From contig DHJN01000210.1 in assembly GCA_002404345.1 (NCBI GenBank), positions 7,078 through 25,032 on the forward strand: DNA of 17,955 nucleotides, in the 5' to 3' direction. A model generated the notes under the pieces. That model was not told where the DNA came from and searched no databases. It saw only the letters and a list, made by a program, of their open reading frames with translations. Source of the DNA: Actinobacteria bacterium UBA4719. Its GTDB lineage: Bacteria > Actinomycetota > Actinomycetes > Actinomycetales > Dermatophilaceae. The position numbers and the translations under genes are program-made. Numbering within the stretch: the stretch's first letter is position 1; each line of letters starts with the position of its first letter. Of this stretch, positions 6,111 through 13,536 are shown in pieces.

Positions 6111-7301
6111 TCAGAGACTGACGATGTCCCGCGCGGGCACCTGCAGGAGCGGGATCGCAACCTCCCCAGGAGTCAGCGATCCGTGAAGACCCACCAACGC
6201 CAACAGCTTTGGCCGCGCGGTCCGGGAGTCCACGATGGCGAAGTTGTCACGCATCGCCACGATGACGTCGCCGATCCGGGGCAGCACGCGCTCCGATACA
6301 GCACCGAACAGACCGTGACCGACCGCCTCGTCCCGACTGAGCACCCAAGCCCGCGCGTCCACCCGCTCGCGCCACGTGGCGAGCACGTCGTCGATGGCGC
6401 CCGGCTCGCAGTACAGCTGCAGTGATCGGGCTTCGCCGCCCACGTGCCGGATGTCTCGAGCAAGCTCGGCATCGTGTGCGAGGTCGATCCGCAGGGCGTG
6501 TGGAGCGTCGACCATGCCGTGGTCAGCGGTGACCTGGACCGAGGTGTCCGAGGGCACACCGGCCACGAGGCGGGCGAGGGCGCGGTCGATCAGCTCCAGC
6601 TCGTCACCCCACTCCCAGGACTGACAGCCGTGGACGTGCCCCACCTTGTCGAGCTCTCCCCAGTAGACATAGACAAGGGCACGCTTGCTCGCCCGAACTG
6701 CCACCAGCGCCGAGTCCACCCGGGCGTCCAGGGAACGCGCCGCCTTGAACGCACCTCCGCGCAACGCGGCTTCGGTCAGCCCCGAGCCGTCGAAGAAGCC
6801 CGGGCCGATGCGGGTGACGGCCACGCCGTCTGCGACGGCCCGCTCGAACAGGGTCTGGCTCGGCTGCCACACACGTGGATCAGGCCCGTTCTCCCAGGAC
6901 AGCTCGTTGAGCAACCGGTCCTCGCCCGGGAGGAGCACCTCGTAGCCGACGAGTCCGTGGGTGCCTGGAGGTAGGCCCGTCCCGAACGTGCCCATGCTCG
7001 TCGCGGTGGTCGAGGGGAAACCTGCGCTGAGCCGGTATGCCGCGGGCAACAGTCCTCGCAGAAAGGGTGCGTGCCCGCTGCGCTGGCGCAACAGGTCATA
7101 GCCCAGGCCGTCGATGAGCACCACCACGGCACGCCGTGCCGGCAGCAGGTCAAGCACGTTGCGCCGGCCAGCCATGTCCCGGCCAGCCATGTCATTGCCG
7201 TCCCCCTCGGGCTCGGCCACTCCCAACGACCGCACCACCGCTGGCAGAACACCGGCCAGCCCCGCATCGTCATACGTCGGCAGCATGGTCGGGTCAAACA
7301 C
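6111..7301 (-). CDS. Alkaline phosphatase superfamily hydrolase (type I phosphodiesterase/nucleotide pyrophosphatase-like)
   Basis: A 396-residue metal-dependent hydrolase of the alkaline phosphatase fold. Visible metal and catalytic sites: VVVLIDGLGYDLL (Asp64), FPSTTATSMGTFGTG (nucleophile Thr around 98-101), WGELDKVGHVHG (Asp218, His222) and VTADHGMVD (Asp260, His261). This fits the nucleotide pyrophosphatase/phosphodiesterase branch; the substrate is unknown. There is no signal peptide, so it is probably cytoplasmic. The start is a GTG with GAGG 8 bases upstream; that GAGG overlaps the DUF5998 stop, so the two genes are an operon with a 10-base gap. An ATG at 7286 is an alternative. Before the catalytic core, residues 37-46 are a tandem DMAGR pentapeptide from a 15-bp DNA repeat. 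Confidence 0.88.
   Translation of the reverse strand: MFDPTMLPTYDDAGLAGVLPAVVRSLGVAEPEGDGNDMAGRDMAGRRNVLDLLPARRAVVVLIDGLGYDLLRQRSGHAPFLRGLLPAAYRLSAGFPSTTATSMGTFGTGLPPGTHGLVGYEVLLPGEDRLLNELSWENGPDPRVWQPSQTLFERAVADGVAVTRIGPGFFDGSGLTEAALRGGAFKAARSLDARVDSALVAVRASKRALVYVYWGELDKVGHVHGCQSWEWGDELELIDRALARLVAGVPSDTSVQVTADHGMVDAPHALRIDLAHDAELARDIRHVGGEARSLQLYCEPGAIDDVLATWRERVDARAWVLSRDEAVGHGLFGAVSERVLPRIGDVIVAMRDNFAIVDSRTARPKLLALVGLHGSLTPGEVAIPLLQVPARDIVSL
7164..7193 (-). repeat. 15-bp tandem repeat, 2 copies, in the phosphatase gene (DMAGR units)
   Basis: Unit CCGGCCAGCCATGTC (plus strand) occurs at 7164-7178 and 7179-7193, identical. In the gene it reads Asp-Met-Ala-Gly-Arg twice. The unit matches 12 of 15 bases with the repeat in the DUF3710 gene, in the same reading phase. 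Confidence 0.95.
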
Positions 7302-7311
7302 GGACGCGACC

Positions 7312-7941
7312 TCAAAGTCCAATGGCCGCAGACAGAGCCCGCGCGAACTCCATGGCCTGTGCCAGTGCGGGCTCCCCGTCGGCATCGGCGCTGATCCGCA
7401 GCCCGATGTCGTCAGTGGTGATGGTGCCCTCGTAGCCGTGGTCGGCCTCGCAGTTCGGGTCGCCGCACGTCGCAGGGATCATGTCGATCCTGCTGACCGC
7501 ACCCCAGCCGAGGGTCAGAGTGAGCTCGCGTCCAAGAGAACCGGGCTCATAGGTCGCCGGAGACGCCACCACGTGAGTCAGCATGACGCCTCGCACAGCA
7601 CTGAGCGGCACACACTCTGATGTTGCCGTGGCGGTCGCGGCCGCCTGGGGGTCCGCAGGATCGGGCTCACCATGGTCCGGCTCGGCCGCGTGGTCATCGG
7701 CGTGCGCGACCACGAGTCGGGAGGGGGTGAGGGCAAGCACCGTGATGTGGCGACGCACGGTGTCGTGGTCGAAGGTCGTCTCCTGGTGCACCACGTGCGA
7801 GACGACCTCGTCACCGGCGACAGCCGACTCGACCACGTCCGCCACCAGGGCAGGGTAGTAACCGGCGCGCTCGATGTCCTTGGTCAGCGAGCTCGGAAGC
7901 GGACGTCGTTGAGTTGTGATCTGGTCGGCGCTGTTACCCAT
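7312..7941 (-). CDS. DUF5998 family protein
   Basis: An actinobacterial conserved protein of unknown function, 209 residues. The N-terminus (LPSSLTKDIERAGYYPALVADVVESAVAGDEVVSHVVHQETTFD) and the beta-rich middle (VRRHITVLALTPSRLVVAHADDH) are the recognisable family parts. An Asp/Ala-rich insertion sits near 82-108. CGDPNCEADHGYEG (159-172) has Cys159, Cys164 and His168, a possible metal site. The C-terminus is a helix (ALAQAMEFARALSAAIGL). It is 10 bases upstream of the alkaline-phosphatase-fold gene, a conserved pairing in this phylum as far as I know. The start is uncertain: the ATG at 7941 is used, the ATG at 7950 is equally possible, and neither has a clear ribosome site. Confidence 0.8.
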   Translation of the reverse strand: MGNSADQITTQRRPLPSSLTKDIERAGYYPALVADVVESAVAGDEVVSHVVHQETTFDHDTVRRHITVLALTPSRLVVAHADDHAAEPDHGEPDPADPQAAATATATSECVPLSAVRGVMLTHVVASPATYEPGSLGRELTLTLGWGAVSRIDMIPATCGDPNCEADHGYEGTITTDDIGLRISADADGEPALAQAMEFARALSAAIGL

Positions 7942-8019
7942 AGGACCCATCTTCGCCCATGTCCGGACTCGCCGCGCACCTTGGTGGCCGTTGCTCACCG
8001 CCACGCAGAACCCTGAGCG

Positions 8020-10719
8020 CTACGCCATGACCCGCCGCCCGGCGTCCATGCGCTTGGTTGATGGAGCCACGACGATCTCGACTCCGAGCACATCGACCCC
8101 GCCGGGATGGGCGAGAACCGGGTTGATCTCCAGCGATGCCAAGTCGGGCTGTCGGTCGGCCAGCACGGAGATGCGCGCGATGAGGTCAGCCAGCGCCGCG
8201 CGATCCGCCAGTGCGGCGCCGTGGTACCCATCCAGCAGGGGCGAGGCCTTGACCGAGGAGATCAGGTCCGTCACGTCGATGTCTGTCAGCGGCGGAACCC
8301 GGTACCCGATGTCGTCGAGCAGGTCGGTCGGCGGCCCGGCGATGCTGAAGCTGACCACCGGCCCGAACACCGGGTCCTCTGCGGTGCGGACGACACAGGC
8401 AACCCCAGGTGTTGCCATGCGCTGCACCACGAACGTGTCGGCCTCCAGCGGTGACAGCCGGGCGGACAGTGCCTCGAAGGACTCGCGTACGGACGCCTCG
8501 TTCCGCAGGTCAACACGTATGCCGGCCTGTCCCGGCTGATGCCGCACGGCGGGCGAGATCGACTTGACCACGACGGGATAGCCGAGCTGCTCCGCGGCGG
8601 CAACCGCATCATCGGCCGTCTGCGCGGAGATGGTCGGCCAGAGCTGCACGCCGTAGGCCGCCAACAACGTCAGAGCCTCGGCCGTCGTCAGTGTCCGACC
8701 CGCCGGGGCATCCTCCAGGACACGCTCGACAATGCGTTCGGCTGCGGCGTGGTTCAGACCGGGCGGTTCGACCAGCACTCCGCGTTCGCGAGCTCGCCAC
8801 TTTCCGTAACGGGTAGCAGCCACCAGTGCGCGAACGGCATCCTCGGGCATCGGGTAGGCCGGGACTGCCCGTCGCGGGATGCGGTTACCCATGTCACCGC
8901 GGTCAGCTCCCCTCTCATGAACGGCGCCGGACAGCGCGTCGGTGACACCCATCATGCCGAGAAACGTTGCCACACAAGGCTTTTCGGATTGGGCGGCTGC
9001 CTCAACGACGGCGTGGGCGACCTCCTCCCCGGCGGTGACCAACGGGGGGATGAAACAGGTCAGGACACTGTCGACACTGTCATCGCCGAAGGCCGCGTCA
9101 AGAACTGTCGTAAACTCCGCGGCCTGGGCCTCAGACCGCAACGAGACCGGACCGTGGGTGACCTCCAGCCCCCAGCTGGCGCATGCCTGCGCGGTCAGGG
9201 CTCCGAGGGCGTCGGAGTTGCCGACGATGGCCACCCGGCCACCGCGTGGCAGGGGCTGGTGGACCAGGAGCTGGGCCACGTCGAAGAGCTGATGCACGTC
9301 CTCGACCCGGATCACGCCGGCCTGGCGCAACATGGCGTCGAAGGCGGCCGGCGGCACCCGGCTGGCGCGGACCCGGTGACCGGGCGGGACGCCATAGGAG
9401 CTGATCCCGGACTTGACCACGATCACGGGCTTACGCTCCGAGAGCTGTCGCGCGATCCGGGAGAACTTGCGTGGGTTGCCCATCGACTCCAGGTAGAGGC
9501 CGACCGCGTGGGTGTCGTCGTCATCGATCCAGTACTGCATGAAGTCGTTGCCGGAGACGTCGACCCGGTTGCCGGCCGAGGCAAAGATCGAGATGCCGAG
9601 GTTGCGCCTGGCAGCGGAGGCGAGCACCGCAATACCCAGCGCGCCGCTCTGGGAGAACAGCCCCAGGGTCCCGGCCTGTGGCAGCTCGGGCGCCAGTGAG
9701 GCGTTCAGCCGGACATCGGGGTGGGAGTTGATGATGCCGAAGGAGTTGGGGCCGATGACCCGCATACCGCTGTTGCGTGCCGTCCGCAACAGCCCATCCT
9801 GACGGAGCTCGCCGACCGGCCCGGACTCGGAGAAACCGGCAGATACCACCAGCAGGGTCTTGACACCGGCTGTTGCGCAGTCCTGGACCACAAGCTGCAC
9901 CGACTCTGCGGGGACGGCGACGACCGCGAGGTCGATGTGGTCGGGGATCTCGCTGATCCGTGAGTGGGCCTCCAGCCCCTGCACGTGCCGGGCCTCGATG
10001 TTGACGGCATGGACCCGACCGGTGAACCCGCCGGCGCGGATGTTGGCCAACAGCTGATGCCCGATCGAGTCAGTCCGGCGGCTGGCCCCGACGACGGCGA
10101 TCGAGTCGGGGAACAGCGCGGAGCGCACGCTCAGGGACTCGGCGCGGTGCTCCCGGGACAGTCGAACCGCCTGAGACTGCTCCGTCGGCTCGATCGTGAA
10201 AGCCACCTCGATCACACCGTCGTCGAAGTGGTAGTTGACCTCGTACCCGGCATCGGTGAAGACCTGGATCATCTTGCGGTTCTGCGGCAGGACATCAGCC
10301 ACGAACTTGGCAACCCCCAGCTCCTGGCCGATGGCCGCCAGGTGCTCGAGCAGCACCGACCCCACTCCCTTGCCCTGGTGGGCGTCGGAGATGTGGAAGG
10401 CGACCTCGGCTGTCGTCGCGTCCAGCCTGTCAAAGCGGGCGATCCCGATGATCTCGCCACGCACCGTGGCCACCAGAGCCACCCGCCAGTCGTAGTCGAC
10501 CTGGGTGAACCGAGCCACGTCCTTATCGCTCAATGTCTTCAACGGCGCAAAAAAACGAAGGTAGATGGACTCGGCGGACTGTCCCGCGTGAAAACGCCGA
10601 AGGCGGTCGGCGTCGGCCGGCACGATCGGACGCACATGGGCGACGGACCCGTCCCGGAGAACGACGTCGGCTTCCCACCACACCGGGTAGGCATCAGGGC
10701 GCGTGGCCGTTTCGCTCAT
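8020..10719 (-). CDS. Pat-type protein lysine acetyltransferase (GNAT + NDP-forming acyl-CoA synthetase-like domains)
   Basis: An 899-residue fusion. Residues ~18-178 are a GNAT domain with the acetyl-CoA loop QGKGVG (115-120) and a Glu in TTAEVAFHI (105) suited to catalysis. From ~204 comes a CoA-binding Rossmann domain (FPDSIAVVGASRRTDSIG; later GPNSFGI and LGLFSQSGALG), then a succinyl-CoA-ligase-like domain, and from ~670 an ATP-grasp domain (LTTAEALTLLAAYGV, GYPVVVKSISP, SLEINPVLAHPGGVDVLGVEIVV). GNAT at the N-terminus is the order described in actinomycete Pat enzymes; E. coli PatZ has it at the C-terminus. The phosphohistidine loop of true ADP-forming synthetases (SHTGALAG) is not recognisable; GHRVRAS stands there, so the large part is probably regulatory. 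Such enzymes acetylate the active-site lysine of AMP-forming acyl-CoA synthetases, and one is encoded divergently 94 bases away. The start ATG has no clear ribosome site. Confidence 0.9.
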   Translation of the reverse strand: MSETATRPDAYPVWWEADVVLRDGSVAHVRPIVPADADRLRRFHAGQSAESIYLRFFAPLKTLSDKDVARFTQVDYDWRVALVATVRGEIIGIARFDRLDATTAEVAFHISDAHQGKGVGSVLLEHLAAIGQELGVAKFVADVLPQNRKMIQVFTDAGYEVNYHFDDGVIEVAFTIEPTEQSQAVRLSREHRAESLSVRSALFPDSIAVVGASRRTDSIGHQLLANIRAGGFTGRVHAVNIEARHVQGLEAHSRISEIPDHIDLAVVAVPAESVQLVVQDCATAGVKTLLVVSAGFSESGPVGELRQDGLLRTARNSGMRVIGPNSFGIINSHPDVRLNASLAPELPQAGTLGLFSQSGALGIAVLASAARRNLGISIFASAGNRVDVSGNDFMQYWIDDDDTHAVGLYLESMGNPRKFSRIARQLSERKPVIVVKSGISSYGVPPGHRVRASRVPPAAFDAMLRQAGVIRVEDVHQLFDVAQLLVHQPLPRGGRVAIVGNSDALGALTAQACASWGLEVTHGPVSLRSEAQAAEFTTVLDAAFGDDSVDSVLTCFIPPLVTAGEEVAHAVVEAAAQSEKPCVATFLGMMGVTDALSGAVHERGADRGDMGNRIPRRAVPAYPMPEDAVRALVAATRYGKWRARERGVLVEPPGLNHAAAERIVERVLEDAPAGRTLTTAEALTLLAAYGVQLWPTISAQTADDAVAAAEQLGYPVVVKSISPAVRHQPGQAGIRVDLRNEASVRESFEALSARLSPLEADTFVVQRMATPGVACVVRTAEDPVFGPVVSFSIAGPPTDLLDDIGYRVPPLTDIDVTDLISSVKASPLLDGYHGAALADRAALADLIARISVLADRQPDLASLEINPVLAHPGGVDVLGVEIVVAPSTKRMDAGRRVMA

Positions 10720-10800
10720 GGGCTCAGGATGTCAGATCCGCGTTGGTGCAAGTCTGCAGTCCTGCCACGATGCGGTCATCGGTGCATGGCGATCGGTGGA

Positions 10801-10813
10801 TAGGGTAAGGGCC
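10801..10813 (+). promoter_or_regulatory. Candidate leaderless promoter (-10) of the acyl-CoA synthetase gene
   Basis: TAGGGT at 10801-10806 fits the TANNNT -10 pattern and ends 7 bases before the ATG at 10814. This is the spacing at which transcription would begin on or beside the start codon, as is common in Actinobacteria. There is no recognisable -35 box. ATCGGTG occurs twice just upstream (10778 and 10792, 14 bases apart) and might be a regulator site. Confidence 0.45.
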
Positions 10814-12592
10814 ATGGCCGATGCACACGCACAGTTCCGTAGCGCCCGGGATCTCCTGTTGTCGGCACGGACCGACTACGAGCGGGCGGTGAGCGACTAT
10901 GATCCGCCCCGGTCGCACGACTTCAACTGGGCCCTGGACTGGTTCGACCAGGTGGCCGCGGACCCCTCGACCGGCGCCCGGGTCGCCCTCAAGCTCATCG
11001 AGGCCGACGGGACAAGCCGTTCGGTGACGTATGCCGAGATGTCGGCCCGCTCGTCGCACGTGGCGTCCTGGCTGTCCTCCGTTGGCGCGGCCAAGGGCGA
11101 CCGTCTCCTGCTGATGATGGGCAACCAGGTGGAGCTGTGGGAGACCCTGCTGGCCTGCATCAAGCTCGGCGTCGTGCTGATCCCTGCGACGACGTTGCTG
11201 ACTCCGGCCGACCTGGTGGACCGGATCAAGCGCGGTGGTGTGGGACATGTCATCACCGCCTCCACCGATGCCGCCAAGTTCGACGACGTGCCCGGCGACT
11301 ACACGCGCATCGCCGTCGGCGACCCGGTACCCGGCTGGACGGCATACAGCGAGTCACTCATTGCAGCCACACAGGCTGCAGCAACACAGCCTGCAGCAGC
11401 CGCCTTCGTGCCGCCGGAGCCAGCCGGCGGGGACGACACCATGCTCATCTACTTCACCTCTGGCACGACCGCCCAACCGAAGCTCGTCGAGCACACGCAC
11501 CTGTCCTACCCGGTTGGCCATCTGTCCACGATGTACTGGATCGGCCTGCAGCCCGGTGACGTCCACCTCAATATCTCCTCACCTGGGTGGGCCAAGCACG
11601 CATGGTCGTCCTTCTTTGCTCCATGGAACGCCGAAGCCACGATCCTGGTCGTGAACCAGCCACGTTTCGACGCAGCGGCACTCCTTGCGACCATGGCGGC
11701 TGAGTCGGTGACCACCTTCTGTGCCCCGCCGACCGTCTATCGGATGTTGATCCAGCAGGACCTGGCGCCATGGCGTGACCAGCTGAGCCTTCGCGAGATG
11801 GTGGGCGCCGGAGAGCCGCTCAACCCCGAGGTCATCGAGCAGGTCCAGGATGGGCTCGGGGTAATCATCCGGGACGGGTTCGGCCAGACCGAGACGACAG
11901 CGCAGGTGGGCAACAGCCCCGGTCAGGAGGTCGTGCCCGGCTCGATGGGACGGACCCTGCCGGGATACGACGTGGTCCTGCTCGACCCGGCGACCGGGCA
12001 GGAGCAGCTCGGTGACAGCGCCGAAGGAGAGCTCTGCCTGCGCCTTTCCGGCACCGGCGGGCGCCCGGTGGGTCTGATGGCCGGCTACCACGGCGACTCG
12101 GAGCGAACGGCCGAGTCGATGCGCGACGGTGCCTACCACACCGGTGACGTGGCCTCCCGTGATGCGCGTGGCTACATCACCTATGTCGGACGGGCCGATG
12201 ACGTGTTCAAGGCCTCGGACTACAGGATCAGTCCGTTCGAGCTCGAGTCGGTGCTGATCGAGCACCCTGCGGTTGCCGAGGCGGCCGTGGTGCCCTCACC
12301 GGACCCGACCCGCCTTGCCGTGCCAAAGGCGTATGTCGTTCTGGCACCCGGCTACGAACCGACGCCGCAGACCGCCGAGTCGATCCTGGCCTATGCGCGC
12401 AAGCACCTCGCGGCATACAAGCGGATCCGTCGCATCGAGTTCGCCGAGCTGCCCAAGACCATCTCGGGCAAGATCCGCCGGGTCGAGCTGCGTGGTCGCG
12501 AGGAGGCCGCGCACGGAGCCGGCGCAGGTGCCTCGAGCAGGACCAACCAGATGGAGTTCTGGGAGTCCGACTTCCCCGGGCTCAAGGACTGA
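10814..12592 (+). CDS. AMP-forming acyl-CoA synthetase (acetyl/medium-chain acyl-CoA synthetase-like)
   Basis: Activates a carboxylic acid with ATP to an acyl-adenylate and then an acyl-CoA. A 592-residue protein with the adenylate-forming motifs in order: YFTSGTTAQPK (213-223), SPGWAKHAWSSFFAPWN (256-272), DGFGQTETT (354-362), YHTGD (441-445), YVGRADDVFKASDYRISPFELE (457-478) and LPKTISGKIRR (546-556) with catalytic Lys553. The motif near 256-272 resembles the acetyl-CoA synthetase/medium-chain (ACSM) branch; the real acyl substrate is unknown. PKTISGKIRR matches the recognition motif of Pat acetyltransferases, and a Pat-type gene is divergent from it. A tandem ATQAA/ATQPA repeat at ~185-195 sits between the N-terminal domain and the P-loop. 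The start ATG has only a weak AAGG nearby and may be leaderless. Confidence 0.92.
   Translation: MADAHAQFRSARDLLLSARTDYERAVSDYDPPRSHDFNWALDWFDQVAADPSTGARVALKLIEADGTSRSVTYAEMSARSSHVASWLSSVGAAKGDRLLLMMGNQVELWETLLACIKLGVVLIPATTLLTPADLVDRIKRGGVGHVITASTDAAKFDDVPGDYTRIAVGDPVPGWTAYSESLIAATQAAATQPAAAAFVPPEPAGGDDTMLIYFTSGTTAQPKLVEHTHLSYPVGHLSTMYWIGLQPGDVHLNISSPGWAKHAWSSFFAPWNAEATILVVNQPRFDAAALLATMAAESVTTFCAPPTVYRMLIQQDLAPWRDQLSLREMVGAGEPLNPEVIEQVQDGLGVIIRDGFGQTETTAQVGNSPGQEVVPGSMGRTLPGYDVVLLDPATGQEQLGDSAEGELCLRLSGTGGRPVGLMAGYHGDSERTAESMRDGAYHTGDVASRDARGYITYVGRADDVFKASDYRISPFELESVLIEHPAVAEAAVVPSPDPTRLAVPKAYVVLAPGYEPTPQTAESILAYARKHLAAYKRIRRIEFAELPKTISGKIRRVELRGREEAAHGAGAGASSRTNQMEFWESDFPGLKD
11363..11397 (+). 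repeat. 15-bp imperfect tandem repeat in the acyl-CoA synthetase gene
   Basis: GCAGCCACACAGGCT (11363-11377) and GCAGCAACACAGCCT (11378-11392) differ at two positions; a partial third unit GCAGC follows. It encodes Ala-Ala-Thr-Gln-Ala-Ala-Ala-Thr-Gln-Pro-Ala in a linker. Confidence 0.85.
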
Positions 12593-12654
12593 TGCCGATC
12601 GCATTCGTCATCCCCGCACGGATGCACGCTTGCGACTCACATCTGTCCACCGGC

Positions 12655-13494
12655 TCAGCGCATCGCGAAGACCACGGTCACCGTCACGCTGACCGCTTGG
12701 CTTCCGGGCTGGATCGGGACTTTTGCCATGTCGACTGGTGCGCCGGCCGCGGCGGCATACGGCATCGGGATCGGTGACGGGTTGGCGACGTTCTCAGCGA
12801 TGCTGAGGACGTCACCCAGGGTGCGCCCAGCGGCCTTGGCGTACTGCTGGGCCTTGGCCCTGGCTTCTGCGAACGCCTTGTCGCGGGCGGCCGACACCAG
12901 TGCGCCGGTGTCCTCGAGGTCGAGGCTGATCCCGTTGACCCGGACGGCGTTGCCACCGGCGCCGACGGCCTTGCCGATCGCGTCCCCGGCACGGCCGAGG
13001 TCGCGAAGCTTGGCGCTGACGCTCTCGGACACCTGGTAGCCCTTGAGTCGAGGCGTCCCGTTGTTCGAGTAGGCATAGTCGGGCGAGATGTTCAGCCCTG
13101 ATGTCTGCAGGTCCTTCTTTGCGACGCCGCTGGCGAGCAACGACTTCTGGACGGCGTCAGCAGAACCGTTTGCCTTCGCGAGTGCCTCGGAGACCGAGGG
13201 TGCGGTCACGACAACGGAGAGGTCGAGCCGCAGCGTGTCAGGGGTGCCTTCGACGTCCGCCATGCCACCCACCGTGATGCCCGGATCCCCGGTGGCTTGG
13301 GTCGACGAGGGCTGCGTCAACGAGGGCTGCGTCGACGAGATGCGCACGGTCTTGGTGAGCGTCGAGGCCGCCGCGGGGGCGCCTCCGGAACGGCTCGCGC
13401 CGAGGACGTACACGACAGCCAGCGTGATGACAGCAAGTAGGACCAGGATTGCCCGACGAGGAGTGATGGTGACAGTCATGTGGCTATGACGCAC
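12655..13494 (-). CDS. SIMPL domain (DUF541) protein, membrane-anchored or secreted
   Basis: A protein of about 279 residues. Residues ~14-34 (RAILVLLAVITLAVVYVLGA) form a hydrophobic segment after Arg-Arg, a signal anchor or signal peptide, placing the rest outside the membrane. A Ser/Thr/Gln-rich linker with a TQPS(S/L) repeat is followed by the SIMPL domain: GITVGGMADVEGTPDTLRL, LAKANGSADAVQKSLLASGV, KDLQTSGLNISPDY, LKGYQVSESVSAKLRDL, ARAKAQQYAKAAGRTLGDVLSI and a C-terminal VSVTVTVVFAMR strand. SIMPL/BP26-like proteins can form ring assemblies, but their cellular role is mostly unknown. The start is GTG at 13494 or ATG at 13479; neither has a ribosome site, and both keep the hydrophobic segment. 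It converges on the acyl-CoA synthetase gene and is divergent from the nitroreductase gene. Confidence 0.88.
   Translation of the reverse strand: MRHSHMTVTITPRRAILVLLAVITLAVVYVLGASRSGGAPAAASTLTKTVRISSTQPSLTQPSSTQATGDPGITVGGMADVEGTPDTLRLDLSVVVTAPSVSEALAKANGSADAVQKSLLASGVAKKDLQTSGLNISPDYAYSNNGTPRLKGYQVSESVSAKLRDLGRAGDAIGKAVGAGGNAVRVNGISLDLEDTGALVSAARDKAFAEARAKAQQYAKAAGRTLGDVLSIAENVANPSPIPMPYAAAAGAPVDMAKVPIQPGSQAVSVTVTVVFAMR
13301..13339 (-). repeat. 15-bp tandem repeat, 2.6 copies, in the SIMPL protein gene
   Basis: GTCGACGAGGGCTGC (13301-13315), GTCAACGAGGGCTGC (13316-13330) and a partial GTCGACGAG (13331-13339), with one mismatch. In the protein it reads SSTQP-SLTQP-SSTQ, in the extracellular linker between the membrane segment and the SIMPL domain. 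Confidence 0.93.
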
Positions 13495-13509
13495 GACATC
13501 TCAGAGCGG

Positions 13510-13526
13510 TTCCACGCAGCGTGAAA
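13510..13526. promoter_or_regulatory. Palindrome between the SIMPL and nitroreductase genes (candidate operator)
   Basis: TTCCACGC-A-GCGTGAAA: seven of eight positions pair around a single central base. It lies in the short divergent gap, 10 bases before the nitroreductase ATG, where it could block either promoter. No regulator is encoded beside it. Confidence 0.35.
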
Positions 13527-13536
13527 CAGTGATGCC

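Noticed and set aside
12593..12654. Gap between the converging acyl-CoA synthetase and SIMPL genes, expected to hold a bidirectional terminator.
   Set aside because: I could not find a stem of useful length or a T-run in these bases.
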